Positions 25,088-37,508 are shown, numbered from the stretch's first letter. The stretch: DNA of 64,000 nt from Dyella sp. BiH032 (GCF_031954525.1 NZ_CP134867.1:4836001-4900000), one strand, 5' to 3'. Translations and numbers: made by a program. The notes: generated by a model from the letters alone, not told the origin.

Positions 25088-27862
25088 TCAGAGCTTGAGC
25101 TTCACGCCCAGGTTGTAGAAGCGGCCCACCAGGCCGGCCTGCGCATAGGTCGGGTTGTAGTTGGCGCCGCCGCCGGCGTAGTTCGCCGGATCGAACGGCG
25201 GTTTGCGATCGAACAGGTTCATCACCGAGCCGGTGATCGCGATGTGGTCGTTGATCTGGTAGCTGCCGGTCAGGTCCATGTAGGTGAACGAGCCGATATG
25301 GCAACTGACCGGGATCGCGGTCAGGCAGTTGCTCGGATCGGTACCGGCGTCCAGCGCGTAATTGTCCATGCCGCTGACGTGATACAGCGTGCCGGTGACG
25401 GTGGCCGGCCCCCAGATGAAGGTGTTGGACCAGGACATGCGCCGACGCGGTGTGCCTGCGCCGGAGGACAGCTGGTACGGGCCATGCGTGCCGACGAACT
25501 GCTGCTTGGTGCCGTCCGGCAGGGTCAGCGTCCAGTTGAAGATCTGCGTACCGCTGAACTGGCTGACGTAGTGCATGTCGTGGTTGAAATCGAAGCGGGC
25601 CTGCAGGTCCACGTCGATACCGGTGGTCTTCAGCGACGTGGCGTTGATGTACAGGCTGTCGATCTCGGCCGGGCGCGGCAACGCGGTCGGGTGCAACGGA
25701 TCGGGCGTGTCCGGGATCACCACGACGCCCGGCGCCTGCGGCAGGCCGGCGTAGTAGTTGGCCAGCGCAGAAGAGGCATCGGCCGGCCCGATCACGTTCT
25801 CCTTCTTGATGTTGAAGTAGTCGACCGACACGTTCAGCCAGCTGAGCGGCTGCACCAGGACACCCAGGGTGTAGTTGCGCGCCTTCTCCGGCTTGATGTC
25901 CTTGTTGGCCAGCGTGGCGAGCGACAGCGCGTACTGGTTGACGTAGCCGTTGCCGCTGCCGCCGTGCGCGGCAATGAAGTCCGCCGGCGGCGTATGGTTG
26001 ATGAAGCCCTGCGACGAACTGGAGCCGTTCTCGGCGAAGCTCGGGGCCCGGAAGCCCTTGGAGTAGGTACCGCGCAGCGCGACCCAGTCGAACGGCTTCC
26101 ACTTGATGCCCACCTTGGGCGTGAAGTGCGTGCCCACGTCGGAGTAGTGGTCAAGACGTCCGGACACATCGACTTCGAGGGACTCGAGCAGCGGCGCATT
26201 GAACTCGACGTAGCCCGCGGACACGTTGCGGCTGCCCTTGGTCTGCGCATTGCCCAGGCCCTGGAACTCGAAGTTCGGGTTGAGCGTGGGATCGTCCTGC
26301 GACTCGTGGCGGAACTGCGCGCCGGCCGCGAAGCCGAGCGGGCCGCCGCTCATGTCCCATAGCGAGCGGTTGACCGCGATGTCCAGCGAATCCAGGTCGG
26401 TGGTGGAGGTCTTGTCGTAGCCCGGCGCCAGCGCCGCACGCACGCGGCTGCTGTTGGCCGCGGGGTTGGCGAAGTTGTAGCTGCCGCTGTTGATGGCGTC
26501 GAGCAGCGCGGCGTAGCTGATGAACCCATACTGCTTGGTGTCCAGCCAGTCGTGGTTGATTACGGCGGTGACGTCGTAGTTCCACTCGCCGAACGCGCCC
26601 GAGATGCCGCCGACCACCCGCGCGTTATGGTTGTTGTAGTTGAAGCCGTTGCCCATGTCGCCGAACGCGTAGTTGAGCAATGCGTAGTCGTTCGGAAACG
26701 GGTTGCTCGGGTTGCCCGGCGGCAACGCGATATTGTTGGTGTTGTGCGGCGTGCTGCTCTGGACCTGACGCGGCGGTCCCGGCGCCCAGGTCTTGGCCTC
26801 GAAGTAGCTTGCCGACAGGTAGGCCCGGGTGGTGTCGTTGAGCTTGATGGTGAAACGGCCATAGATGCCGCCCTGTTCCATTTCAGGCTGCACCTGGCCA
26901 TAGAGCGACTGGAAGTTCTGCTCGCAATAGCTGCCGGTGTCGTCGGTCACACCCGTGGAGTTGGGGCCGCAGGGGCGCAGCGGCTGCGCCAGCGCGCCAT
27001 CGTTGGGCACGCCGCTGGTGAGATCGCCGGGCCTGCTCAGCGAGCCCGGCGTCACCGAGCCGTACACCGAGCCGGTACGCTGCCCTGGCTGGCCGATGTT
27101 GAGGTTGGGACCGCCGATCGAGGTCAGGTTCTGTGTGTTGAACGGGAAACCGCGGTCGCGCAACCAGATCGCATTGTCTTTCTGGTACTGCACGGCGATA
27201 TAGCCGTTGTGGCCATCCTTCTCCAGGTCGCCCCCGCCCGCCAGGAACGTGGCCTTGCGGCTGAAGCCGCCGCCGTGCTGCGAAGTGCCGACCTCCACCG
27301 TGCCTTCGACGCCTTTGTAGTTGGGCTTGAGGATGATGTTGACCACGCCGGCGATGGCGTCGGCGCCGTACAGCGACGACGCGCCGTCTTTCAGCACTTC
27401 GATGCGGTCCACCGCGGCCAGCGGAATGGTGTTGAGGTCCACGAAGGAGCGCTGGCCATCGTCCGCCACCGGATAGTTGGTGGCGCGGTGGCCGTCGATC
27501 AGGACCAGCGTGGAGTTCACGGTCAGGCCGCGCAGTGCGACGCCGGACGAACCGGCGGCAAAGCCGTTGGCGAAGGCGTTGGGGATCGAACCGCTGTTGT
27601 CCGCCGAGATCGAACGCACCACGTCGGAGACGGTAGTGAGTCCGCTGCGCTGGATCTGCTGCGCGGAAATGACCGTGACGGGGGACGGTGTTTCCACGTC
27701 GATACGCGGCACGGCCGAGCCGGTCACCGTGATCGTCTGCAGTTGCTTGGCCTGGTCCTGCGGAGGTGGGGACGCGGGGGTGGACGCATCTTGGGCAAAA
27801 GCAGCCCCGACCGGAGCAAACAATAAACCGGCCAGGGTCAGTGCAAGCTGGTTGCGCTTCAT
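25088..27862 (-). CDS. TonB-dependent outer-membrane receptor
   Basis: A 924-residue receptor starting MKRNQLALTLAG with a signal peptide (cleavage near AAFAQ). The TonB box is LQTITVTG. The plug domain at about residues 55-170 has PSPVTVISAQQIQRSG, GVALRGL and IEVLKDGASSLYGADAIAGVVN read in parts. A long beta-barrel of 22 strands in this family ends with VGRFYNLGVKLKL. The plug is of the type common in Xanthomonads, where such receptors import siderophores, sugars or peptides. No partner enzyme or transporter gene indicates the substrate. It is transcribed alone, with its own terminator and an AT-rich upstream region. Confidence 0.93.
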   Translation of the reverse strand: MKRNQLALTLAGLLFAPVGAAFAQDASTPASPPPQDQAKQLQTITVTGSAVPRIDVETPSPVTVISAQQIQRSGLTTVSDVVRSISADNSGSIPNAFANGFAAGSSGVALRGLTVNSTLVLIDGHRATNYPVADDGQRSFVDLNTIPLAAVDRIEVLKDGASSLYGADAIAGVVNIILKPNYKGVEGTVEVGTSQHGGGFSRKATFLAGGGDLEKDGHNGYIAVQYQKDNAIWLRDRGFPFNTQNLTSIGGPNLNIGQPGQRTGSVYGSVTPGSLSRPGDLTSGVPNDGALAQPLRPCGPNSTGVTDDTGSYCEQNFQSLYGQVQPEMEQGGIYGRFTIKLNDTTRAYLSASYFEAKTWAPGPPRQVQSSTPHNTNNIALPPGNPSNPFPNDYALLNYAFGDMGNGFNYNNHNARVVGGISGAFGEWNYDVTAVINHDWLDTKQYGFISYAALLDAINSGSYNFANPAANSSRVRAALAPGYDKTSTTDLDSLDIAVNRSLWDMSGGPLGFAAGAQFRHESQDDPTLNPNFEFQGLGNAQTKGSRNVSAGYVEFNAPLLESLEVDVSGRLDHYSDVGTHFTPKVGIKWKPFDWVALRGTYSKGFRAPSFAENGSSSSQGFINHTPPADFIAAHGGSGNGYVNQYALSLATLANKDIKPEKARNYTLGVLVQPLSWLNVSVDYFNIKKENVIGPADASSALANYYAGLPQAPGVVVIPDTPDPLHPTALPRPAEIDSLYINATSLKTTGIDVDLQARFDFNHDMHYVSQFSGTQIFNWTLTLPDGTKQQFVGTHGPYQLSSGAGTPRRRMSWSNTFIWGPATVTGTLYHVSGMDNYALDAGTDPSNCLTAIPVSCHIGSFTYMDLTGSYQINDHIAITGSVMNLFDRKPPFDPANYAGGGANYNPTYAQAGLVGRFYNLGVKLKL

Positions 27863-28192
27863 GGGGATGGCCTCTCTTTGTTTGTGATGGCATTGCGCCA
27901 AAAAGACCCGCCAGCTGGGGTGGGGGAATGCGCCAACTCCCGGCGCACGCTTAACGGGTCTGAAAGAGAGTCTTTCACTTTAAGGTTGGCTTCACAAGGT
28001 CCATGAAGCGCTACCTAAGTTATTGACCAAGCAATATTTTGCGCCCTTGGATTTCCTCCATATTATTTTGCATAAGACGTGCCGCCGTGAGCACGAGTAA
28101 ATAGGCCGCATTAGGGCCATGAATTAGCCGTTATTTAGAACGTTCCAAAATACTGCCATTATTTTTTGCTTCGCGGGCCGAATACCCGAAAA
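27863..28192. other. AT-rich upstream region of the TonB receptor
   Basis: About 330 bp with no gene, between the receptor start and the gltD terminator. It is much richer in A and T than its surroundings, especially near 28020-28170. Leftward promoter and regulator sites for the receptor probably lie here. A clear operator such as a Fur box was not identified. Confidence 0.5.
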
Positions 28193-28223
28193 CGAAAGCG
28201 CCGCCTCATGGGCGGCGCTTTCG
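28193..28223 (-). terminator. Terminator downstream of gltD
   Basis: A perfect 13-bp stem (CGAAAGCGCCGCC and its complement) with a 5-nt loop lies 25 bp past the gltD stop. It is followed on the minus strand by a short TTTT run. Confidence 0.85.
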
Positions 28224-28247
28224 TCGATAGGGTTCTTACAAGAAGGA

Positions 28248-29780
<1,533 letters not shown>

Positions 29781-29783
29781 TCA

Positions 29784-32700
29784 TCACGCCGCGCTCCTCA
29801 GTTCATCGGCCAGCGCATCCAGGCTCGCCGCCTTCGGCTTCACCAGCCAGAACTTGTACTGCAGGCCGCGGAAGTCGCGCAGGATCTGCCGGCCCCAGTC
29901 GCTGCCGGTCAGTTCCACGTGCCTCGTGACCAGCCCGCGCAGGTGCTGCATGTAGTGCTCCATGCCTTCGGGCGAGATGCGCAGGATGTCCACCAATTCG
30001 TGGTTGTAGCAGTCCACGAAGTCGCGCTCGAGGTCGAGCACGTAGGCGAAGCCGCCGGTCATGCCCGCGCCGAAGTTCAGGCCGACCTTGCCCAGCACCG
30101 CCACCACGCCGCCGGTCATGTATTCGCAGCAGTGGTCGCCGGCGCCTTCCACCACCGCCAGTGCGCCGGAGTTGCGCACGGCGAAGCGCTCGCCCGCACG
30201 GCCGGCGGCGAACAGCTCGCCGTCGGTGGCGCCGTACAGGCAGGTGTTGCCGATGATCGCCGCGTCCTGCGTGGCGAAGGGCGAATCCGCGGGCGGACGC
30301 ACTACGATGCGGCCGCCGGCCATACCCTTGCCTACGCCGTCGTTGGCTTCGCCGACGAGATCGATATGCACGCCGCCGGCATTCCAGGCGCCCAGGCTCT
30401 GGCCGGCCGCGCCTTCCAGGCGCAGCACGATCGGATGCGCGTCCATGCCGTGATCGCCCCAGCGGCGTGCCGCGTCGCCGGACAGGCGCGCGCCGATGGC
30501 GCGGTCCGTGTTGGCGATGGCGTAGCGGAACTCGCCGCCCGTGCGGTTGGCCACCGCCTCGCGCGTGTCGCTCGCGATGCGCGAAGCCAGCGCGGCTTCG
30601 TCGCGCATGGGGTTACGCGACAGGGTACAGGCGAAATCGACCTCGCTGCCAAGCGCATCACCGTGGATCAGCGGGCGCAGGTCCAGCTTGTGCTGCACCG
30701 GCGTGGCGCCTTCGAGCTGCTCCAGCAGATCGCTGCGGCCGATGATGTCCGCCAGGCTGCGCGCGCCCAGTCGCGCGAGATGCGTGCGCACGTCTTCCGC
30801 GACGAAGCGGAAATAGTTCATCACCATCTCGGGCAGGCCGATGAAGTGTTCCTTGCGCAATACCGCGTGCTGGGTGGCGACGCCGGTGGCGCAGTTGTTC
30901 AGATGGCAGATACGCAGGTACTTGCAGCCGAGCGCCACCATGGGACCGGTGCCGAAGCCGAAGCTCTCCGCGCCGAGCAGGGCGGCCTTGATCACGTCCA
31001 GGCCGGTCTTCAGGCCGCCGTCGGTCTGCAGGCGCACACGGCCGCGCAGGTCGTTGCGGCGCAGGGTCTGCTGCGTCTCGGCCAGGCCCAGTTCCCACGG
31101 CGTGCCGGCGTACTTGATCGAGGTGAGCGGGCTGGCGCCGGTGCCGCCGTCGTGGCCGCTGACCGTGATCAGGTCCGCACCGGCCTTCACCACGCCCGCC
31201 GCGACAGTGCCGACGCCCGCGTGGCTGACCAGCTTCACGGAGACCAACGCCTGCGGATTGACCTCCTTGAGGTCGTGGATCAGCTCGGCGAGGTCCTCGA
31301 TCGAATAAATGTCGTGGTGCGGCGGCGGCGAGATCAGGCCGATGCCCGGCTTGGCGTAGCGCAGGCGCGCAATGGTGGCGTCGACCTTGTGGCCGGGCAG
31401 CTGGCCGCCCTCGCCAGGCTTGGCGCCCTGGGCGATCTTGATCTGCAGCACCTCGGCATTGACCAGGTAGGACGGCGTGACGCCAAAGCGCCCCGAAGCC
31501 ACCTGCTTGATCTTGGACATCTTCTCCGTGCCATAACGGGCCGGATCTTCGCCGCCCTCGCCGGAGTTGCTGCGTGCACCGAGCCGGTTCATGCCGATCG
31601 CCAGCGCTTCGTGCGCCTCGGGCGACAGCGCGCCCAGCGACATGCCCGCCGAGTCGAAGCGCGACAGGATGCTCTGCACCGATTCCACTTCGTCCAGCGG
31701 CACCGGCTCGCTCAGCGCGCGCGGGTGCAGCAGGTCGCGCAGCGCCGATGGCGGCCGGAGGTCGACCACGTCGGCATACGCGCGGTAGTCCGCGGCATCG
31801 CCCGTACGCACCGCCTTCTGCAAGGTGGCGATCACGTCCGGGTTGTACATGTGGTACTCGCCGCCATGCACGTACTTGTAGAGGCCGCCGGCGCGCAGCG
31901 GCAAGGCCTCGTTCCAGGCTTCGGCGGCGAGCAGGCGCTGGTCGTGCTCCAGCTCCGCGAAGCCGGCGCCGCCGATGCGTGACGGCGTGCCCGGGAAGCA
32001 CAGCTCCACCACTTCGGGGGCCAGGCCGACGATCTCGAACAATTGCGCACCGCGGTAGCCGGCCACGGTGGAGATGCCCATCTTGGAAAGGATCTTCAGC
32101 AGACCCTTGCGGATACCGCGGCGGTAGCTGCGGCCCACTTCCATGCGGTCGTTGGCGATATGCCCCTCGCGGCCCAGCTCGAACAGGCTCTGGTAGGCCA
32201 GCCACGGATAGATCGCGGTGGCGCCGTAGCCGATCAGGCAGGCGAACTGATGCGGATCGCGCGGCGTGGCGGTCTCCACCAGGATGTTGCACTGGCAGCG
32301 CAGGCCTTCGTCGATCAGGTAGGCATGCACCGCGCCGGTGGCCAACAGCGAATGGATCGGCAGCAGCCCGCGTTCCGGATAGCGGTCGCTGAGGAACACC
32401 AGCGCGCAGCCTTCGCGCACCGCCTGCGCGACGTCGCGGCAGAGCCGGCGCAGCGCGTTCTCCAGCCCTTCCTCCGGCGCGTACATCAGGTCGAAGCGCG
32501 GCGTGCCGGCGAATTGCGGCAGCGCCAGCAGCTGACGCAGCTTGCGCTGCGAGAGGATCGGCGAATTGATCAGGATCTGCTTCGCGTTGTCCGGGTGCAG
32601 CTCGAACGGATTGCCCTCCGGCCCGATCTGCGTCACCAGCGACATCACCAGCTTCTCGCGCAGCGGATCGATGGGCGGATTGGTGACCTGGGCGAAGGCC

Positions 32701-34226
32701 TGGCGAAAGCGATCGAACAGCGGGCGCACCTGGCGCGACATCGCCGCGATCGGCGTGTCGTCGCCCATCGAGCCGGTGGCTTCCATCTCCAGGTCCGCCA
32801 GTGCCTTGAGCACCGACTCGCGCTCCTCGCGCGAAAGACCGTAGAGCTTCTGGTAGCCGCGCAGCTGTTCGGCCGGGAGCGGCTCGGCGGCAAGTGAGGG
32901 GTCGATCAGGTCGGACTCGAGATAGCTCACGCCCGCGCGCAGCCAGTCGCGGTACGGCGCACGCTGGCGGTTGATGTCGTCGATGTCGGCATCGCGCAGC
33001 AGGCGCTTGTTGGCAAAATCGACCGCGATCATCTCGCCTGGGGCGAGACGTCCCTTGGCCACCACGCGCGCCGACGGCACGTCCCACAGGCCCGCCTCGG
33101 AGGCGACGATCAGGTGGTTATCTTCCGACAGTGCCCAGCGCGCGGGCCGCAGGCCATTGCGGTCCAGCGTGCAGGCGGCGTAATGGCCGTCACACATCAC
33201 CAGGCCGGCGGGGCCGTCCCAGGGTTCGCTGTGCAGGGCGTAGTACTCGTAGAACGCCGCGAGGTCCTCGTCGATGCCTTCGCGCGCGGCGAACGCCGGC
33301 GGCACCAGCACGCGCATTGCGGCGATCAGCTCAAGGCCGCCGGTGGTGAGCACTTCCAGCGCGTTGTCCAGGCTTTCCGAATCGGAGCCGGTCTGGCGCA
33401 CCAGCGGGCCCAGGTCCGACAGATCGACCAGGGGCGAGCGCAGGATCGACGCGCGCGCCTGCATCCAGCGCCGGTTGGCGCGGATGGTGTTGATCTCGCC
33501 GTTGTGTGCCAGCAGCCGGAAGGGCTGGGCCAACCTCCACTGCGGCGTGGTGTTGGTGGAGAAGCGCTGGTGAAACACCACCGCGTCCGAGACCAGGGCC
33601 GGATGGCCGAGGTCCGGGTAGACCTCGCGCAGGCGGCCTGGCGCGGCCATGGCCTTGTAGCCGATCACCTGGGCGGAAAGCGTGACCACATAGAAGTGAG
33701 GATCGTCCGCCAGCGCAGTCTCCGCGCGGCGGCGGGCGCGGAACAGCGCGCGTTCGAAGGCGCCGTCGTCCGGCGCATCCGTCTCCACGAAAATCTGCCG
33801 CACGCGCGGGCGTGCAGCCGCAGCCAGCGGACCGCAGGCCTCCGGATCCACCGCCACCTCGCGCCAGCCCGCCACGCGCAAGCCTTCCTCGCGCACGAAC
33901 GCTTCCAGGGTGGCGCAGGCCGTCTCGTCGCCGGCGGGGTCGAGGAACACCAGGCCCGCCGCGAAACGCCCGCCCACCGACAAGCCCGCTTCCGCCGCCA
34001 GCGCCGACAACCAGATCTGCGGTTTGTGCACCAGCACGCCGCAACCGTCGCCACTGACCCCGTCGGCATTCACGCCGCCGCGGTGCGAGAGTTTCGCCAG
34101 TGCCGCGAAGGCGGTATCGACCACCCAGGCGCTGGCACGACCGTCGATCTGAGCCACCAGACCGAAGCCGCAGCTGTCGTGTTCAAACGCGGCGTCATAC
34201 AGCGCCGGTGTACCTGCCTTCCCCAT
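29784..34226 (-). CDS. gltB: Glutamate synthase, large (alpha) subunit
   Basis: A 1480-residue glutaminase/synthase. A short propeptide (MGKAGTPALYDAAFEHDS) precedes the nucleophile Cys19 in CGFGLVAQIDG, as in other GltB proteins, where cleavage exposes the Cys. The Ntn amidotransferase domain is followed by the central domain, then the FMN-binding synthase domain with GEGGEDPARYGTEKMSKIKQ (3Fe-4S region further on at CRICHLNNCATGVATQ), and the C-terminal right-handed beta-helix with glycine-rich repeats. The ATG at 34226 fits the propeptide length. The longer frame upstream only adds Arg residues. Large antisense frames within it are artefacts of GC bias. Confidence 0.96.
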   Translation of the reverse strand: MGKAGTPALYDAAFEHDSCGFGLVAQIDGRASAWVVDTAFAALAKLSHRGGVNADGVSGDGCGVLVHKPQIWLSALAAEAGLSVGGRFAAGLVFLDPAGDETACATLEAFVREEGLRVAGWREVAVDPEACGPLAAAARPRVRQIFVETDAPDDGAFERALFRARRRAETALADDPHFYVVTLSAQVIGYKAMAAPGRLREVYPDLGHPALVSDAVVFHQRFSTNTTPQWRLAQPFRLLAHNGEINTIRANRRWMQARASILRSPLVDLSDLGPLVRQTGSDSESLDNALEVLTTGGLELIAAMRVLVPPAFAAREGIDEDLAAFYEYYALHSEPWDGPAGLVMCDGHYAACTLDRNGLRPARWALSEDNHLIVASEAGLWDVPSARVVAKGRLAPGEMIAVDFANKRLLRDADIDDINRQRAPYRDWLRAGVSYLESDLIDPSLAAEPLPAEQLRGYQKLYGLSREERESVLKALADLEMEATGSMGDDTPIAAMSRQVRPLFDRFRQAFAQVTNPPIDPLREKLVMSLVTQIGPEGNPFELHPDNAKQILINSPILSQRKLRQLLALPQFAGTPRFDLMYAPEEGLENALRRLCRDVAQAVREGCALVFLSDRYPERGLLPIHSLLATGAVHAYLIDEGLRCQCNILVETATPRDPHQFACLIGYGATAIYPWLAYQSLFELGREGHIANDRMEVGRSYRRGIRKGLLKILSKMGISTVAGYRGAQLFEIVGLAPEVVELCFPGTPSRIGGAGFAELEHDQRLLAAEAWNEALPLRAGGLYKYVHGGEYHMYNPDVIATLQKAVRTGDAADYRAYADVVDLRPPSALRDLLHPRALSEPVPLDEVESVQSILSRFDSAGMSLGALSPEAHEALAIGMNRLGARSNSGEGGEDPARYGTEKMSKIKQVASGRFGVTPSYLVNAEVLQIKIAQGAKPGEGGQLPGHKVDATIARLRYAKPGIGLISPPPHHDIYSIEDLAELIHDLKEVNPQALVSVKLVSHAGVGTVAAGVVKAGADLITVSGHDGGTGASPLTSIKYAGTPWELGLAETQQTLRRNDLRGRVRLQTDGGLKTGLDVIKAALLGAESFGFGTGPMVALGCKYLRICHLNNCATGVATQHAVLRKEHFIGLPEMVMNYFRFVAEDVRTHLARLGARSLADIIGRSDLLEQLEGATPVQHKLDLRPLIHGDALGSEVDFACTLSRNPMRDEAALASRIASDTREAVANRTGGEFRYAIANTDRAIGARLSGDAARRWGDHGMDAHPIVLRLEGAAGQSLGAWNAGGVHIDLVGEANDGVGKGMAGGRIVVRPPADSPFATQDAAIIGNTCLYGATDGELFAAGRAGERFAVRNSGALAVVEGAGDHCCEYMTGGVVAVLGKVGLNFGAGMTGGFAYVLDLERDFVDCYNHELVDILRISPEGMEHYMQHLRGLVTRHVELTGSDWGRQILRDFRGLQYKFWLVKPKAASLDALADELRSAA

Positions 34227-34688
34227 CTTCCCTCCCCGGGCCGAATTTGCGGGACGCGCATGCCGGCGGCGCCGGGAGCACCGCTGCACGCATTAAGGTG
34301 TCCTTCGACTAGACCATAGTTGATGCGCCGCGTCAAAGAGAAAAATTAGCCTTAAAAACAAGGACCAAGCAGGCCCACAGGCGGCCAGACCATACCAGTG
34401 TGAAACCGGCACACTGTGGATAGCCCAGCAAGCTCGAGCGAGCCGGCGCGGCAAGGCCCCGATCTTCGGGGAAAATCCGCACCTCTACGCCGCTGGCCGT
34501 GTTTGGCCGGATAGACGTCCATATGCGCTTTCGACGCGCATACCAGTGAGCTGGAGATACCTTTCCGGCGGACCAGCGGCGCCGACTTGGCTTAACGCTT
34601 CTCTTAAGTTGTGGCTTTTTCGTCAGCAGGGTGATGGTGATGCGTCGCCTGAGCCAGGCGCTAGGCGCACTGAATGAGCGCCCCGGCC
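34227..34688. other. gltB upstream region with small hairpins
   Basis: About 460 bp with no gene before repeat copy 4. It should hold the leftward gltBD promoter. Two small stem-loops are visible, CCCCGA/TCGGGG at 34457-34471 and ATGCGC/GCGCAT at 34523-34541, either of which could lie in a leader or bind a regulator. No firm promoter was picked. Confidence 0.4.
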
Positions 34689-35090
34689 AGCCCCGCCCCT
34701 CATCCCGCCTTCTCCCCGGAGGGGAGAAGGAGAAGTGAGGTACCGAGGCAAGCAAAAGCAAAAACAAGAGCGAGCGAAGCGACGCTCCGTAGCGCTCTTG
34801 ATCTCCCGGGTTCCCTTCGCGGCGGTGAGGGCTGGACGATCAGGCCGCCGAAGGCGGGCGGGGACAGGACGTCCCCGCCTTTTCGATCAGGGCAGGGATG
34901 CCCTGTCGAAAAGCCCGGCCAGCCCTCAACGCACCCGCAGCAGCGAAGGCTGCGGAGGGCGCCGCGCAGGGGGCCCTTTCTTCTTGGTTACTTCTTCTTG
35001 GGCAAGCAAGAAGAAGTAACTCGCTCTCCGGCAGGAGAGCGAAACCCTCGCCCCGCGAGGGGCGAGGCCAGACTGGCGATGAGGCGACGA
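34689..35090 (+). repeat. Dispersed hairpin-mosaic repeat, copy 4
   Basis: Fourth copy, between gltB and rep. It has AGGGCA/TGCCCT in the TTTTCGA stem, the compact GTTACTTCTTCTTG/CAAGAAGAAGTAAC stem with a 6-nt loop (no insert), and CCTCGCCCC/GGGGCGAGG at the right end. The following 270 bp (35091-35363) carries GC-rich sequence with no supported gene, and the rep promoter should lie near its end. Confidence 0.85.
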
Positions 35091-35363
35091 CTGGGCCGCA
35101 ACGCCACTGGATGACTCGCTACGCCCGCCCCTTCGGGACCGCCCTGCGGGCGCTCTCCGCGCGACGCGCTCCGTCCGGCCTGCGCCGGAATGGCGAGGAT
35201 GAAAGGGCGAGGCGATTCTCAGCGCCTCGCGTAGGGCTTCGCGAGCGATCCCCAACCTACGACCCGGGGGCGCGCGCCAAACAGACGGAACCACACGGGG
35301 CTGCCAAGCCCCCACCCTCCCATTTGATAAGATCCCCACCCGCCTCCCGCGTGCCCGCTCCAC

Positions 35364-37346
35364 ATGCTCAACCCGCAACAACTAGCCGCAGTCGAGCACT
35401 GCGACACCCCCCTGCTCGTGCTCGCCGGCGCCGGCTCCGGCAAGACCAGCGTGATCACGCAGAAAATCGCGTACCTGATCCAGCGGCGCAAACTCGCCCC
35501 GTCCAAGATCGCCGCCATCACCTTCACCAACAAGGCGGCGAAGGAAATGCGCGAACGCGTGGCGAAGCTGATCAGCAGCGAGGACGCCAACGCGCTCACC
35601 GTCTGCACCTTCCATGCACTGGGCCTGAAGTTCCTGCAGATCGAGCATGCGCGCGCGGGACTGCGCAAGGGCTTCTCGGTGTTGGACGCCGACGACAGCG
35701 AAGTGATCATCAAGGAGCTGGCGCCCAAAGGTGCCAAGCCGGACGTGCTGTTCGGCATCCGCAACCTGGTCAGCCGCGCCAAGAACGCCGGCCTGTCGCC
35801 GGAAGAAGCGCTGGCTGCCGCACGCAGTCCGCGCGAGATGGACGCGGCGATGATCTATCAGCTCTATCAACAGCGTCTCACCGCTTTTAACGCAGTCGAC
35901 TTCGACGACCTCATCCGCCTGCCGCTGCGCATCCTCGAAAGCGACGATGAGTGCCGCGCGGCTTGGCGCGAGCGCCTGCGCTACCTGCTGGTGGACGAGT
36001 ACCAGGACACCAACGACGCGCAGTACCGCCTGCTCAAGGCGCTGGCGGGCGACCGCGGCGGTTTCACCTGCGTGGGCGACGACGACCAGTCCATCTATGC
36101 CTGGCGCGGCGCCAACCCGGAGAATATCGACCAGCTCAGCAAGGACTGGCCGAACCTGCGGGTGATCAAGCTGGAACAGAACTACCGCTGCGGCCGCCGC
36201 ATCCTGCGCGCCGCGAACAAGCTGATCGCCAACAACCCGCATTTGCACGAAAAGAAACTGTGGAGCGAGCACCCCGAAGGCGCCCCGATCCGCGTGCTGG
36301 AGTGCAAGGACAACGAACACGAAGCCGAGCGCGTCGCCGCCATCGCCACCACGCTGGCCGAGAAACACAAGGCGCGCTGGAACGAGATGGCAATCCTCTA
36401 CCGCGGCAACTTCCAGGCCCGGCCGCTGGAGAAGGCGCTGCGACTGGCGCGCATTCCTTACCACCTCACGGGCGCACTGAGCTTCCTCGACCGCGCCGAG
36501 GTGAAAGACCTGCTCTGCTACCTTCGCTTGCTCACCAACCCCAGCGACGACGCCGCCTTCCTGCGCGTGGTGAACGTGCCCAAGCGCGAGATCGGCGCGA
36601 CCACGCTGGAGAAACTCGGCCAGATCGCGCAGACGCGCAACGCCTCGCTGCTGGACGCCGCGCGCAGCGACGCCGTGCTGCGCCAGCTCTCGCCGCGCCC
36701 GGCCGCGGCGCTGGCGGGCTTCACCACGCTGATGGACGAGCTGCGCAGCGCTTCGCTGCATGAGAGCGCCGCGGACCTGGTCGAGACCGTGCTCAAGCGC
36801 ACCGGCTACGCCAGCGAGATCGTCGCCAACACCACCGACGTCGCGCTGCGCGAACGCCGCCTGGGCAACCTGCGCGAACTGGGCGACTGGTTCCGCGCGA
36901 TGCAGCGCAACGACAACACCACCGGCGACCTCGCCGCGCAGCTGGCCCTGCTCAGCCACGCCGACCGCGACGAGCCGGGCAACGCACTGCGCATGATGAC
37001 GCTGCACGCGGCCAAGGGCCTGGAGTTCCGCTTCGTCTTCATCGTCGGCTGCGAAGAAGGCACGCTGCCGCATGACGGCGCCATGGACGAAGGCCGCGTC
37101 GACGAAGAGCGCCGCCTGATGTACGTGGGCATCACCCGCGCCAAGGAGATGCTGACGCTGTCCTGGTCATCCAAGACCAAGCGCTACGGCGAGGTGCACA
37201 GCAACCAGCCCAGCCGCTTCCTGCACGAGCTGCCACAGGACGACCTGCACTGGCAGGGCAAGGATCCGGAAGCGGACAAGGAAGTGGTGCGCGAGACGGC
37301 CGAATCGCACATGGCGAAGATCGCGGCGATGCTGGCGGGCAACTGA
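35364..37346 (+). CDS. rep: ATP-dependent DNA helicase Rep
   Basis: A 660-residue superfamily-1 3'-5' helicase. It starts MLNPQQLAAVEHCDTPLLVL, followed by Walker A AGAGSGKTSV. Motif II is VDEYQDTN, motif III has GDDDQSIYAWRGA, and the C-terminal motifs are TLHAAKGLEF (motif V) and ERRLMYVGITRAKEML (motif VI). Length and start match Rep rather than UvrD, which is longer with an extended C-terminus. Rep removes proteins ahead of the replication fork. Confidence 0.93.
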   Translation: MLNPQQLAAVEHCDTPLLVLAGAGSGKTSVITQKIAYLIQRRKLAPSKIAAITFTNKAAKEMRERVAKLISSEDANALTVCTFHALGLKFLQIEHARAGLRKGFSVLDADDSEVIIKELAPKGAKPDVLFGIRNLVSRAKNAGLSPEEALAAARSPREMDAAMIYQLYQQRLTAFNAVDFDDLIRLPLRILESDDECRAAWRERLRYLLVDEYQDTNDAQYRLLKALAGDRGGFTCVGDDDQSIYAWRGANPENIDQLSKDWPNLRVIKLEQNYRCGRRILRAANKLIANNPHLHEKKLWSEHPEGAPIRVLECKDNEHEAERVAAIATTLAEKHKARWNEMAILYRGNFQARPLEKALRLARIPYHLTGALSFLDRAEVKDLLCYLRLLTNPSDDAAFLRVVNVPKREIGATTLEKLGQIAQTRNASLLDAARSDAVLRQLSPRPAAALAGFTTLMDELRSASLHESAADLVETVLKRTGYASEIVANTTDVALRERRLGNLRELGDWFRAMQRNDNTTGDLAAQLALLSHADRDEPGNALRMMTLHAAKGLEFRFVFIVGCEEGTLPHDGAMDEGRVDEERRLMYVGITRAKEMLTLSWSSKTKRYGEVHSNQPSRFLHELPQDDLHWQGKDPEADKEVVRETAESHMAKIAAMLAGN

Positions 37347-37508
37347 TCGCCGTTGAACCCGGCGCGGGCACGGCATGCCGGCCGTGGCAAGCTAGCCGCC
37401 GCCATGGCGAATAACTGATCGGCGCATACTTACGTTCTGCGAGACGCGTTAGTGACTGGCGTCGCGCTGCCCGGTTCGGGCACCACTCATCAGACAAGGA
37501 CGTCCATC